Assembly (NCBI GenBank): GCA_963971425.1
Contig: OZ020520.1
Coordinates: 27,621,535-27,685,534 of the forward strand
Source: Bryoerythrophyllum caledonicum
Lineage: Eukaryota > Streptophyta > Bryopsida > Pottiales > Pottiaceae
Reading direction: 5' to 3'
DNA length: 64,000 bases
A model generated the notes under the pieces. It did not search any database. It was not told the DNA's origin and saw nothing but the letters and a program-made list of their open reading frames with translations. Numbering within the stretch: position 1 is the first letter of the stretch; each line of letters opens with the position of its first letter. Position numbers and translations under genes: made by a program. Of the stretch, positions 36,071 through 48,550 are shown piece by piece.

Positions 36071-38518
36071 ACAAAGAAGAGGACCAACACACGAAGAAGA
36101 GGATCGCGGAGAAGGGGACCAGCATACGAACAAGAGGATCGCGAAGAAGACGACCAGCACACGAAGAAGAGGATCGCGAAGAAGACAACCAACATCCGAA
36201 GAAAAAGATCACGAAGAAGAAAACCAGCATACGAAGAAGAGGATCGCAAAGAAGAAGACCAGCATACGAGGAAGAGGATCACGAAGAAGAGGACCAACAC
36301 ACGAAGAAGAGGACCAACACACGAAGAAGAGGACCAGCATACGATGACGAGGATCACGAAGGAGAGGACCAGCACACGAGGGAGAGGATCACGAAGAAGA
36401 GGACCAGCACACGAAGAAGGGGATCACGAAGAAGAGGACCAGCACACGAGGAAGAGGATCGCGGAGAAGAGGACCAGCATACGAACAAGAGGATCACGAA
36501 GAAAAGGACCAGCACACGAAGAAGAGGATCGCGGAGAAGAGAACTAGCATACGAAAAAGAGGATCACGAAGAAGAGGACCAGCACACGAAGGAGAGGATC
36601 GCGGAAAAGAGGACCAGCATACGAAGAAGAGGATCACGAAGAAGAGGACCGGCAGACGAAGAATAGGATCACAAAGGAGAGGACCAACACACGAAGAAGA
36701 GGATCGCGGAGAAGGAGACCAGCATACGAACAAGAGGATCACGAACAACAGGACCAGCACACGAAGAAGAGGAACGCGAAGAAGACAACCAGCATACGAA
36801 GAAGAAGATCACGAAAAAGAAAACCAGCATACGAAGAAGAGGATCGCAAAGAAGAAGACCAGCATACGAGGAAGAGGATCACGAAGAAGAGGACCAACAC
36901 ACGAAGAAGAGGATCACGAAGAAGAGGATCAGCACACGAAGAAGAGGACTAGCATACGATGAAGATGATCACGAAGAAGAGGATCAGCACACGAAGAAGA
37001 GGATCACGAAGAAGAGGACCAGCATATGAAGAAGAGGATCACGAAGAAGAAGACCAGCATACGAAGAAGAGGATCGCGAAGAAGAGGACCTGCACACGAA
37101 GAAGAGGACCAACATACGAAGAAGAGGATCACTAAGAAGAGGACCAGCATACGAAGAAGAGGATCACGAAGAAGACGACCAGCATACGAAAAAGAGGATC
37201 GCGAAGAAGAAGACCAGCATACAAAGAAGAGGATCCCGAAGAAGAGGACCAGCAGACGAAAATGAGGATCACGAAGAAAAGGACCAGCACACGAAGAAGA
37301 GGATCGCGGAGAAGAGGACTAGCATACGAAAAAGAGGATCACGAAGAAGAGGACCAGCACACGAAGCAGAGGATCGCGGAGAAGAGGACCAGCATACGAA
37401 GAAGAGGATCACGAAGAAGAGGACCGGCAGACGAAGAAGAGGATCACAAAGGAGAGACCAACACACGAAGAAGAGGATCGCGGAGAAGGAGACCAGCATA
37501 CGAACAAGAGGATCACGAACAACAGGACCAGCACACGAAGAAGAGGATCGCGAAGAAGACAACCAGCATACGAAGAAGAAGATCACGAAAAAGAAAACCA
37601 GCATACGAAGAAGAGGATCGCAAAGAAGAAGACCAGCATACGAGGAAGAGGATCACGAAGAAGAGGACCAAAACACGAAGAAGAGGATCACGAAGAAGAG
37701 GACCAGCACACGAAGAAGAGGACTAGCATACGATGAAGAGGATCACGAAGAAGAGGATCAGCACACGAAGAAGAGGATCACGAAGAAGATGACCAGCATA
37801 CGAAAAAGAGGATCGCGAAGAAGAAGACCAGCATACAAAGAAGAGGATCCCGAAGAAGAGGACCAGCAGACGAAAAAGAGGATCACGAAGAAAAGGACCA
37901 GCACACGAAGAAGAGGATCGCGGAGAAGAGAACTAGCATACGAAAAAGAGGATCACGAAGAAGAGGACCAGCACACGAAGGAGAGGATCGCGGAAAAGAG
38001 GACCAGCATACGAAGAAGAGGATCACGAAGAAGAGGACCGGCAGACGAAGAAAAGGATCACAAATAAGGGACCAACACACGAAGAAGAGGATCGCGGAGA
38101 AGGAGACCAGCATACGAACAAGAGGATCACGAAGAACAGGACCAGCACACTAAGAAGAGGATCGCGAAGAAGACAACCAGCATACGAAGAAGAAGATCAC
38201 CAAAAAGAAAACCAGCATACGAAGAAGAGGATCGCAAAGAAGAAGACCAGCATACGAGGAAGAGGATCACGGAGAAGAGGACCAACACACGAAGAAGACG
38301 ATCACGAAGGAGAGGACCAGTACACGAAGAAGAGGACTAGCATACGATGAAGAGGATCACGAAGAAGAGGACCAGCACACGAAGAAGAGGATCACGAAGA
38401 AGAGGACCAGCACACAAAGAAGAGGATCGCGGAGAAGAGGACTAGCATACGAAAAAGAGGATCACGAAGAAGAGGATCAGCACACGAAGGAGAGGATCGC
38501 GGAGAAGAGGACCAGCAT

Positions 38519-41160
38519 ATGAAGAAGAGGATCACGAAGAAAAGGACCAGCACACGAAGAAGAGGATCGCGAAGAAGAGGACCAGCATACGAAGAAGAGG
38601 ATCACAAAGAAGAGAACCAGCAGACAAAGAAGAGGACTAGCATACGAAGTAGAGGATCACGAAGAAGAGGACGAGTACACGAAGAAGAGGATCGTAGACA
38701 AGAGGACCAGCATACGAAGAAGAGGATCACGAAGAAGAGGACCAGCACACGAAGAAGAGGACCAACACACGATGAAGAGGACCAGCATACGAAGAAGAGG
38801 ATCACGAAGAAGAGGACCAGCACTTGAAGAAGAGGATTGCGGAGAAGAGGACCAGCATACGAAGAAGAGGATCACGAAGAAGAGGACCAGCACACAAAGA
38901 AGAGGATCGCGAAGAAGAGGATCAGCATATGAAGAAGAGGATGACGAAGAAGAGGACCAGCATACGAAGAAGAGCATCGCGAAGAAGAGGACTAGCACAC
39001 GAAGCAGAGGATCGCGAAGAAGAGGACCAGCATACGAAGAAGAGGATCACGAAGAAGAAGACCAGCATACGAAGAAGAGGATCGCGAAGAAGAGGACCAG
39101 CACACGAAGAAGAGGACCAGCATACGAAGAAGAGGATCACGAAGAAGACGACTAGCACACAAAGAAGAGGACCAGCATACGAAGAAGAGGATCACGAAGA
39201 AGAGGACCTGCACACGAAGAAGAGGATCATGAAGAAGAGGACCAATACACGAAGAAGAGGATCGCGGAGAAGAGGACCTGCATATGACGAAGAGGATCAC
39301 GAAGAATAGGACCCGCACACAAAGAAGAGGATCGCGAAGAAGAGGACCAGCATACGAAGAAGAGGATCGCGAAGAAGAGGACCAGTTCACGAAGAAGAGG
39401 ACCAGCACACGAAGAAGAGGATCACGAAGAAGACGACTAGCACACGAAGAAGAGGACCAACATACGAAGAAGAGGATCACGAAGAAGAGGACCAACACAC
39501 GAAGAAGAGGATCACGAAGAAGAGGACCAACACACGAAGAAGAGGATCGCGGAGAAGAGGACTAGCATATGAAGAAGAGGATCGCGAAGAAGAGGACCAG
39601 CATACGAAGAAGAGGATCGCGAAGAAGAGGACCAGCATACGAAGAAGAGGATCACAAAGAAGAGAACCAGCAGATGAAGAAGAGGACTAGCATACGAAGT
39701 AGAGGATCACGAAGAAGAGGACGAGTACACGAAGAAGAGGATCGTAGAGAAGAGGACCAGCATACGAAGAAGAGGATCACGAAGAAGAGGACGAGCACAC
39801 GAAGAAGAGGACCAGCACACGATGAAGAGGACCAGCATACGAAGAAGAGGATCATGAAGAAGAGGACCAGCACTTGAAGAAGAGGATCGCAAAGAAGAGG
39901 ACCAGCACACGAAGAAGAGGACTACAAAGAAGATGACCAGCAGACGAAGAAGAGGATCACGAAGAAGAGGACCAGCATACGAAGAAGAGGATTGCGGAGA
40001 AGAGGACCAGCATACAAAGAAGAGGATCACGAAGAAGAGGACCAGCACACAAAGAAGAGGATCGCGAAGAAGAGGACCAGCATATGAAGAAGAGGATGAC
40101 GAAGAAGAGGACCAGGATTCGAAGAAGAGCATCGCGAAGAAGAGGACCAGCACACGAAGCAGAGGATCGCGAAGAAGAGGACCAGCATACAAAGATGAGG
40201 ATCTCGAAGAAGAGGACCAGCATACGAAGAAGAGGATCGCGAAGAAGACGACCAGCACACGAAGAAGAGGACCAGCATACGAAGAAGAGGATCACGAAGA
40301 AGACGACTAGCACACGAAGAAGAGGACCAGCATACGAAGAAGAGGATCACGAAGAAGAGGACCAGCACACGAAGAAGAGAATCACGAAGAAGAGGACCAG
40401 CATACGAAGAAAAGGATCTCGAAGAAGAGGACCAGCACACGAAGCAGAGGATCGCGAAGAAGAGGACCAGCATACGAAGAAGAGGATCACGAAGAAGAAG
40501 ACCAGCATACGAAGAAGAGGATCGCGAAGAAGAGGACCAGCACACGAAGAAGAGGACCAGCATACGAAGAAGAGGATCACGAAGAAGACGACTAGCACAC
40601 ATAGAAGAGGACCAGCATACGAAGAAGAGGATCACGAAGAAGAGGACCTGCACACGAAGAAGAGGATCATGAAGAAGAGGACCAATACACGAAGAAGAGG
40701 ATCGCGGAGAAGAGGACCAGCATATGACGAAGAGGATCACGAAGAATAGGACCAGCACACAAAGAAGAGGATCGCGAAGAAGAGGACCAGCATACGAAGA
40801 AGAGGATCGCGAAGAAGAGGACCAGTTCACGAAGAAGAGGACCAGCACACGAAGAAGAGGATCACGAAGAAGACGACTAGCACACGAAGAAGAGGACCAG
40901 CATACGAAGAAGAGGATCACGAAGAAGAGGACCAGCACACGAAGAAGAGGATCACGAAGAAGAGGACCAACACACGAAGAAGAGGATCGCGGAGAAGAGG
41001 ACCAGCATATGAAGAAGAGGATCACGAAGAAAAGGACCATCACACGAAGAAGAGGATCGCGAAGAAGAGGACCAGCATACGAAGAAGAGGATCACAAAGA
41101 AGAGGACCAGCAGACGAAGGAGAGGATCACGAAGAAGAGGACTTGCACACGATGAAGAGG
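38519..41160 (+). repeat. Further higher-order duplications in the satellite (1050- and 1440-bp shifts)
   Basis: 38519-38827 matches 39569-39877 (offset 1050 bp, exactly 30 units). About 38990-39565 matches 40430-41000 (offset 1440 bp, e.g. 39284/40724). Diagnostic variants such as GACGAGTACACG and CAGTTCACGAAG travel with the blocks. This end of the array is more regular than the left end. Confidence 0.75.
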
Positions 41161-41639
41161 ATCGCGGAGAAGAGGACCAGCATACGAAGAAGAGGATCAC
41201 GAAGAATAGGACCAGCACACGAAGAAGAGGATTGAAGGTGCACTGCTGGTCGCTGGCTGCGAGGTCCAGGGTCGAGTCAAATGAGTAATTGAAGGCTGCC
41301 ATCATGTTAAGCATAAAAAACTAATAAGAATACAAAAAACAATCGTAAAAAACGGAGTCATAATCACGATAATAATGAAGAATTAAACTTTTAACATATG
41401 AAGAGGAGCCTGTCTGCTGGTTGCTGCTGTCAGGGTCGCACTTGGGCCTGGAACTGGTGGTTAAGGTGCTAGTCAAGTTCAGAAGGCGAAATTGAACCTG
41501 ATGGAGCTTTAAAACATTGGAAACGGAGCTTTGAGGCGGAATTTATGCTCGTCTAAAGGTTGGACTCAACCTAAGGCTGAATTCAGCCACCACATCACCA
41601 ATTATTATCGAACCCTCTTATGTGACCACGCCTTGGGCA

Positions 41640-41775
41640 CCATGCTCGTTTGAATGGTTAAAGTATGTTTGCACTAGGGGCTGCATCCCATATGTAGGGT
41701 CTTGTGTTCAAGGTAAGCCACCCATTAGGGAGTGGTTTATTTGGCTCACAATTCTCTTTTATTTTTTTTATTTTT
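41640..41775 (+). mobile_element. Possible tRNA-derived SINE remnant
   Basis: TGGTTAAAGTATG (A-box-like), an anticodon-arm-like GCATCCCATATGTAGGG and GTGTTCAAGGTAAGCC (B-box-like) are spaced as in a tRNA head, followed by a T-rich tail from 41757. The B-box departs from consensus and no target duplication was found. Confidence 0.25.
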
Positions 41776-42780
41776 TTAAATTTATCATTTAATTTTATTA
41801 TTTTTTATCATTTTTATTTTTTATAAACTTTTGAGCTAAGTGGAAAATAATATCAAAAATTCACAATGAAAACATCAACTAACAACAAAAAAATAAAATT
41901 TGACAATACTTTACAATTGAACAAATTGCCTTCCAAGCCGTGGACTCTAATTTTTTATTACCTTTTCCGTTGAGGCGCTTGTAGCTTCCGCGTGGTTGTC
42001 TTGAGCCATTTTTCATACTCCAAAAAAATGAGAGAAAAAAATAAAAATATAAAAACTAAAAGATTAATAGGGTGGAAATAATCATAAGAACTTGAGATAA
42101 ACTTTGGAAAGGGGAATGATAAAAGATGTAAAAGTGAAGAAGTCAAAGGCGAAAGGTAGAAAATAGATGAAAGAAAGAATTGAAGTAAAAGATAAAAAAA
42201 CTAAAAAAAAAAAACTAAAAAAAAAATTCAACTATAAGACAAGTAAAAAATCAAAAGATAGAAAGTAAAAAGTAAAAAATAAATAAAGATAAAAAATATG
42301 TTGATAACAAGTAAAATATAGAGATAAAATATGGAAAAGTAAAAAGTAAAAAGTAAAAAATAAAGATGAATAGGTGAACGTAACAAAATTAGTAGTAAAA
42401 GGTAAACGTAAGAGGTAAAAATAAAAGCTAATGGATCAAAGTCAAAAGTAAGGCTCTAAATGGAATAGGAAACAAAGGTGGATGGTAAAAGAACAACTAA
42501 AGAAATGGAATAAAGAAAATAAAAATACAACAATTAGTAACAAGATAATTTGAGATTATTATGCAATGATAAAAAGAGCTTTTAACAAGATAAGCAAAGT
42601 AGCAACAAAGAAAATTCGAGGTCTTGTACTCCAACAACGGCTCCTCCGTAAACTACTAAGGTATCAACAACTAGAGCCTAACAAAAATCTCTAGAGACCA
42701 ACTAAACAAAAAAAACAAAAAAAAAATAGTGAAAGAGAGAGAGGAAGAAAAGAAATGTAGAAGTGTACTTTGAAGTGTTG
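41776..42780. other. A-rich low-complexity spacer
   Basis: Dense runs of AAAGTAAAAA and AAATAAA-type sequence (42180-42440). No supported gene. Confidence 0.5.
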
Positions 42781-42810
42781 CACGTGGCCCTTTTTATAGT
42801 GGCCACGTGG
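42781..42810 (-). promoter_or_regulatory. TATA box between two inverted G-boxes
   Basis: CACGTGGCC (42781-42789) and GGCCACGTG (42801-42809) are perfect inverted arms, each containing the G-box CACGTG. On the minus strand the loop gives CTATAAAAAGGG, a good TATA box. Minus-strand DNA just downstream (42780 down to 42715) is CT-rich, as in plant 5' leaders. CCAAT-like sequence lies upstream (42820-42845). No convincing ORF follows within 700 bp, so this may belong to a non-coding transcript or a decayed element. Confidence 0.5.
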
Positions 42811-43879
42811 ACTCCTTATCTACCAATTTCTAACCAATAATCTAGATAAAAACCTAGTAGTTTTGAAGATTTTAGGAGGAAAGTAGGTCATTGACTTTCA
42901 TGGCACCTAGATTCTAGTGTAGGTGGTTGACTTTGATTTCTTTTACTTGTTCCTATCCTTAAATCTTCCAAGATTGAAGATTATTTTCACTAAATTTCTC
43001 CTTAATTTTTTACTTCAATCTAAGCTAGTCCTCTTATCTAACTTTTGCGTCGAAAGTCGGATGAACAAATGGATTGTGCCATTGATTTTAAAATGGCCCA
43101 ATTAGCCCAGAGATCCCCTTACTTCCTATTTTTAGCAATTTCTGCCATAATAGAATGGTTAGGACTCCTACTTCGCTCGTGTGCAAATTCCGCTTATTCT
43201 AAGCATTTTTTGGTAAAATTTCTTTCACCAATGATCTTAGAATGTCCAACTACATGAGATAATACTGTCTTCCATCTTCGAATTGATGTAGGATGCTCTA
43301 AAAGTAGGTTGTAAGGCCTCAGCAAAATGATTCTATTTATATTAACCATCATTTCTACCTTTGTTGCTCCTAAGATTCTATATCTGGACTAATACTATTT
43401 TGAGTCATTCAAATTTTTTTTCCGAGATTTTAGGAAAGAATCTCGATTTTCTACCATTTTCTAAGCTTCTATGGCTACAAAAAAACAATCTGTTGCTGTC
43501 TAAAAAGTTTTTTTTTTTTTTTCTAGTAAAAATCTTCACTATATATACGCTAGAATTCTTACTTTTGACTATAGTAATTCTGATAGTACTGGCTTAGGTG
43601 GGCATTCCCACCTAAGTAATATCTTGGATCTTACAACATCTCATCACTTTTACTTCTAGATACACATTTTGTTTCTTTTACCTCCCATATTTATACTAAT
43701 TACTGGCAGCTGCGCTACATCACTTATATTAGATTTTAACCAAATCTCACATTGGCAATCCAAATTCTAATCTTCACTAACATCTAATTTCAAAGTTTTG
43801 GAAATAACTCTAATATTTTTCTATCTAATATACTTCAAGTAACAGTTTAACCACTAGAGTGTAAATCTGGTGATTCACA

Positions 43880-43935
43880 GACGACCGTGGTGGCGGTCGG
43901 CTTGATGGCCGTCCGCCAACCTATAAAAGACTGTC
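43880..43935 (+). promoter_or_regulatory. TATA box in CpG-rich repeat upstream of the kinase-like gene
   Basis: CTATAAAAG at 43921-43929 follows GACCGTGGTGGCGGTCGG and GGCCGTCCGCC and precedes CTGTCCGCCC. It lies about 210 bp upstream of the ATG at 44141, with a CT-rich leader between. The arrangement parallels the cluster at 50165-50380 upstream of the minus-strand zinc-finger gene. Confidence 0.55.
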
Positions 43936-44140
43936 CGCCCTCTTTCTCTCCTAGATTTTTTTCTCCTCTTTCAAAAATTTATTTTTGGGTGCATGCGGAG
44001 TGGCTTTGGCTGACAATTTTTCATCCATTAGCTCTTCATCTTTGGGAGGAAAAAATTATTCACATTAGGGGTGGGTTTTGTCTTTTTTTTTTTTTAAATC
44101 TAAAAATTTGTACCATTTTCACTCCGTACGTTGAACAAAG

Positions 44141-45612
44141 ATGTCGAAGGACAAGAAGAAGTAGAAGCTTGTGGACTTCGATCCAAAGTTTTATCCCATC
44201 CGCGACATTTTATTTGAGTCTTGCAAGAATTTTCTCATTGAATTGATTGTCAAATTCTTTGAGGTAAATATTCTTCAATCTTTGGAGAGCAAGTACGTGA
44301 GATATTGGGATGAGGGCCCCGAGAATTTCCGGAGAGATATGTAGCGGCACATGATGGACGCGCTTCAAGCTTTAGTGTGGATTACGGAGACCAAGAAGCG
44401 AGGATTTTCAAAGTTCGTGGATGATAGAGTGCACGATGCACTTTGGAATGCCAAGAACTTATCGATTAAGTTTGGGAGATTTAATCGCGCGGCTAATGGA
44501 GATTTTAACGACATGGTGTTGAAGGCCGATTTATTTGTTGCCCAGATGAAGCCGTTCGCCAAAAATCAAAATAGACGTGGCTCCGTGAGATGGTGGAACT
44601 CGACGAAGGGACACCAAAGGGACTTGCTGCGGAAAGCTCATCTGATTGTCATTCCGCAGACAGCCACGGTTATACGGATTGACAATGCCAAGCGGAAAGG
44701 TTGATACGCCACCATTCGCAAGGTCTGCATAGAGGGTGCTCCGGGCATCTAACCATTCTGGGAATTTGCCGTCAAATTGTTGAACCGATCGGAGACACGG
44801 CCGGACTTGGCAATAGTGGAGCATCAAAATGAGTCGATGGCGGTGAGGATTCCACATCCGGGTGTCATCCGATTCATGGCCATTGATCCGGACAAGTACA
44901 AAGGCTATGCATATTGGTGGAATGGCGGGACAATTCGAGAGATGTTGAACCGAGATTTCGAGTATGGTGACGATGTGTACGTACGTTTGAACTATGGGAA
45001 TTCTTCCAATGATGAGGTTATTCGAGCTCATCAGTTGGTTTGTTTTCGCAAAAAACGAACCGAGCTTGGGTGGGCGTTATTGTGCATCAAGAACGGGGTC
45101 CACAAGAGCAACAATCTCCACAACGACTTGTCTCCGGACAATATCCTCCTCCACTTCTTTTTAGATGAACCGCGAGTGTATATTGGAGTATGCGATTGGG
45201 GCATGACCACGAAGGTTACTGAATCAATGTAGTCTCTGAATACGTTCACGAATCGTGAAGACATGACCGAGACTTTGCGAAGGCGATGGTGGGTGGATCC
45301 GCGGGTTGCGTACTTGTACAAACCGGATGTGTATGTGCAAATTATTCCGAAGTTATCGAGGAGTACACTACGGCCCGGATAGCGCAACAAATCAATCGGC
45401 AGACAATGTCCATGGACTACGAGAAATTGCAACGCGGATCTTGGAGTTCCGTAGTATTCTCAAATCAGGAATTTGCGAATACACTTCATATGTATATGGA
45501 CATGATCTGTAACGAAGGCCGAGAGGGCGCTGGAGGATTGTTTCATATCATAACACGCTTCAGCGACACATACAATTGGCCCACGCCCCATGAGCATTTT
45601 TGGTCCACATAT
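44141..45612 (+). pseudogene. Protein-kinase-like gene, broken
   Basis: One frame runs from ATG 44141 (MSKDKKK) to about 45340, with in-frame stops at 44162, 44342, 44702, 44750 and 45230. One frameshift near 45340 then leads into the frame ending at 45612. About 200 N-terminal residues have no recognised domain. They are followed by a kinase fold: WEFAVKLL (beta-3 Lys), HPGVIRFMAI, hinge YWWNGGTIREML, catalytic loop HNDLSPDNILL (H-x-D-L-x-P-x-N), CDWG in place of DFG, and WVDPRVAYLYKPD as the APE-like region. The key Lys, Asp and Asn are present, so the ancestor was probably an active kinase. It may be host, or cargo of a repeat element given the CpG-rich promoter shared with the convergent gene. 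I do not know the named family. Confidence 0.6.
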
Positions 45613-45939
45613 TAGTAGTATATAGGTTTTATTTTATTCCTTCCGGCATTATAAGACTGTATTGGATAGCATGCACGTTTTAAAGTGACTATAGCAATGG
45701 TCTTAGATTAAAATGTACTGCATGCCTTTGAAATTTGGGCACGACAAGTAAATTTTTTTTTTCATATAGCCGTGCAAAGAGGGACATTTATTGTATTTTA
45801 TATGGTTTTGCTTGTGGCATAGTTCCGATTTTTTAACTTATCAATGTGTTCTATTTCAAAATTATTGTAGAATTTTTTTTAAAAGAAAATCACCTCAAAA
45901 TATCCAAATCCAACCTTATGATCATTGATGATATTTCCC

Positions 45940-46130
45940 TACACACCAATTTTTAGAGGTAGAGAAGAACTGTAGCATATTCATAACAAGTGCGCAAATT
46001 TTGGAGTTCAAAAAATGCGATTCCACGTTTTATTTTTTGTGAACTAAATTTGTTTCCAAATGATAATCCAAACTATGAATAAGAAGGTTTTCACTACATG
46101 TTGTTGAAAAAGCAAAATGTAAAAAATATG
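45940..46130 (+). repeat. Solo copy of the arm repeat of the 51-53.5 kb element
   Basis: CCTACACACCAATTTTTAGA, GTAGCATATTCA, TTTTTTGTGAACTAAAT and AGAAGGTTTTCACTACAT match 53330-53520 (same strand) and, inverted, 51150-51440. This makes three diverged copies of one dispersed family in the window. Confidence 0.6.
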
Positions 46131-46456
46131 ACGATCTCTAGGTTTTATGTAGAGAAGACATATTTCAAATTTTATTAGTTTGGATTTGAAATTTTTTTAT
46201 TGTGCCCATGGCACTAAATCATAGATAACCTCGACCATTTTATGCTTTTTCAATATAATTTAGCATTTCTAGAAATTACCCCCATTTGAAACGCCTCCTC
46301 AGTCCCTACTCATACAACATGTCTCATATATACTTAGTTGCCTTAGAACTTAAATATCCGTACTTCAACATTTTTACTCTGTCAAAATATACTATTTTTA
46401 TGTCTATTTATCAATTTTTCAATACACGTCTAACTATACGAGAATTTGATCTACTA

Positions 46457-47231
46457 TATGGAGTAATTTCCACACCCATTTGCGTCTATAGAAGTTTAGT
46501 AGCGGTTCGCGCTTGCTTTGCAACGCGTTAGAACAATCATTTTAATGCGTTTCCTATATTTCAAAATAATTTTAAAAATTATTCATTTAAATTCTTTATA
46601 GAAAATTGGAAGAGTAGAGAAGGAGCGGGTTACAAACATTAAGTGTTTGTTAATAGTGTTGGTGATGATTCTTAACTCTTAGTCATAGTCATCCGCGGAC
46701 GATTTTTCATCCGCAGACTGTTTTTCGTCCACGGACTGTTTTTCAACCACGGATTGTTTTTCAACCACGGACTGTTTTTCCATCCATAGACTATTTTCAT
46801 CCGTAGTGGATGAAATTGTAATTTGGCCAGATTATATTAATAGTCAGTTAATATCTCCTAAAATAATCATTATTTTAGAATTCCGACTTTGGATATCGGC
46901 TCTCTATGGGGGATTTCATTTAGTAGAAAGAAAAAAAATCGCGTGAAAGGTTTTTCAAAAACCACATTCTTGTGAGTGTTTATGAATCATTTTAAGGAAG
47001 TTCAATGCCTAACTTTGTAGGTAGATTGCTAGGGCATATTTACTCGGTTTTAAACATCTATAACAATTTGAAGCAATGAAGTATATGCAATGATTAATAC
47101 AAACATGCATACATTGAAATGTAGAGGCATCCAAATATGAATAGAAAAAATGCTTATAAGAAGATTTGGTTGTATATTGTATAATGTATTTGGTCTACTA
47201 TTTGGTGTACTCTATGGAGTAATTTCCACAC
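46457..47231 (+). repeat. 19-bp exact direct repeat flanking 737 bp
   Basis: TATGGAGTAATTTCCACAC occurs at 46457-46475 and 47213-47231. The second copy abuts the start of LINE-related sequence at about 47230. A target-site duplication of this length would suit a LINE-mediated insertion between them, but the interval itself has no recognised element apart from the 21-bp repeats. Confidence 0.5.
46690..46805 (+). repeat. About 21-bp tandem repeat (TCCGCGGACGATTTTTC type)
   Basis: Six units of the form CATCCGCGGACTGTTTTTC, with CCGCGGAC degrading to CCACGGAC and CCATAGAC towards the right. The CCGCGGACG core is shared with the CpG-rich clusters at 30.8, 43.9 and 50.2 kb. Confidence 0.75.
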
Positions 47232-48550
47232 ACTAAAATATCCTTAGAGCAGAACTTATGGCCATACACAAAACACTACAAATCATCACAACAAAATACA
47301 ACAATGAACCCGCACACATATTCACTGATTGTATCAATGCACTTTATCTAATAAACATCCAAATATCACACCCTACCCTCCACAATAGCCACCCCGACCA
47401 AACTATTTTAATGTCGATGGTCCACATGTTACAAAACCGAACACAGATAATAGCCCTTCACAAAGTTAGAGCCCATGCCAATATTGATGGAAACGAACAA
47501 GCAAAAAAACTTGCAAAAGAGGGCTGCAAAAAATCGCATAAAAATGCCAAAGACTCGTACGAACATGCACATGCTACCCCATACTACTTCCAAAAAGATG
47601 ATTGACCCTCCAAAGAAGACGCCCTCGATAAAGGCATGGTTAGATTCTTGAACAAACACCTCAAAAAACAAGACCTCTATAGCAACCTTGACACAATCGC
47701 AGAAAACTTCCCTAATATAGAAAAATGGGCTGGCAACAACAGAATAGACAATGAACTCTCTACGAATTTTTGGAAGAATCCCATCATCTTTGACCCACAA
47801 AAAACATGCCTCATCAATTTCCATACCAAACGATATACGGGAAACGCCCGAAAACAGCTCTTCTTTGGAATAGAAAGATTTCCATCTATAACATGCTCCA
47901 TATGCACTTCCACAGACCCCGACACATGGCTCCATGTTCTACTTAAAATGCCAAAACCATCACATACACTCCTTAATTGTTGAAAGACATAACAAAGCGG
48001 TATGGGGAATTCAAAAACTAACTACCTCCCATAACAAATCACGATGCTTTATCTTCATGAATGCCGGCACCTTTAATAACAACCCACAAGGAATACAGCC
48101 CCTCTTGGCTACTCCCATGTACATGTGCAACTCAGTGCTGTCACTGTAATGCTAGACTCAAACCAGACATACTTTCCATTCAAGGCCTACCATACAATGA
48201 TCCCGCACCCGACCAGTCACCACATTATCGAAGACTATACCATTCAATTCATCGAATTCACATATTGTAATGATAGATTCTCCCCAGAAACACTTAAAAA
48301 CAAAATGAATAAATACCAACCCCTTATTGATGACATCATTGCCCTGGGATGGACCCTCTTATTGTAATCACAGCCGGTGCTCGTGCCACCACCTTTATCC
48401 CATCTATAAAAATCCTTGAAGATACCTTTAAAATCTCCATCAAAATAATTTCACACACTTTCAATAACATTAACACCATTTCCATTCAACATGCCATGTC
48501 CAGTCTACTGCACAAACACAAAATTGAAAACAACCAAGCCCTCCCCGACA
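47230..48550 (+). mobile_element. 5'-truncated LINE copy (RNase H to C-terminus), opposite orientation
   Basis: The plus strand begins inside RNase H (AELMAIHKTLQIITTKYN), then HIFTDCINALYLIN and LHKVRAHANIDGNEQAKKLA. After a short break come NFPNIEKWAGNNRIDNELST, ERFPSITCSICTSTDPDTW and the C-terminal HAMSSLLHKHKIENNQALPD. These correspond segment by segment to 6420-5085 on the minus strand. The homology stops at about 48550 without a poly-A tail. Frames change near 47610, 47945 and 48350. 5' truncation is usual for LINE copies. The middle domain confirms the conserved order seen in the longer copy. Confidence 0.8.

Larger units (their letters stand above)
32008..41231. repeat. 9.2-kb satellite of 35-bp units
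   Basis: The unit is CGAAGAAGAGGATCA (15) plus CGAAGAAGAGGACCAGCATA (20), with variants (GATCGCG, CAGCACA, AAAAAGAGG). The 35-bp step is seen, for example, at CCAGC 32476, 32511 and 32546. This gives about 263 units. Since 35 is not a multiple of three, any frame cycles through all three readings and repeats every 105 bp. The result is a 35-residue peptide repeat with basic (RRRGSRRRG) and acidic (EEEDHEEED) halves on plus, and FFVCWSSSSRSS-like on minus. Many long ORFs result, and I see no sign that any is a gene. A frame starting at 31706 enters the array but shows no domain. Confidence 0.95.

Noticed and set aside
40027-41043. A 338-codon minus-strand hydrophobic Ser/Cys/Trp frame that could be read as a membrane protein
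   Set aside because: Same satellite, reverse strand; the repeat period in residues equals the unit length in bases.
47429-47935. A 168-codon minus-strand frame opposite the LINE fragment
   Set aside because: It is the antisense shadow of the RNase H region of the truncated LINE.
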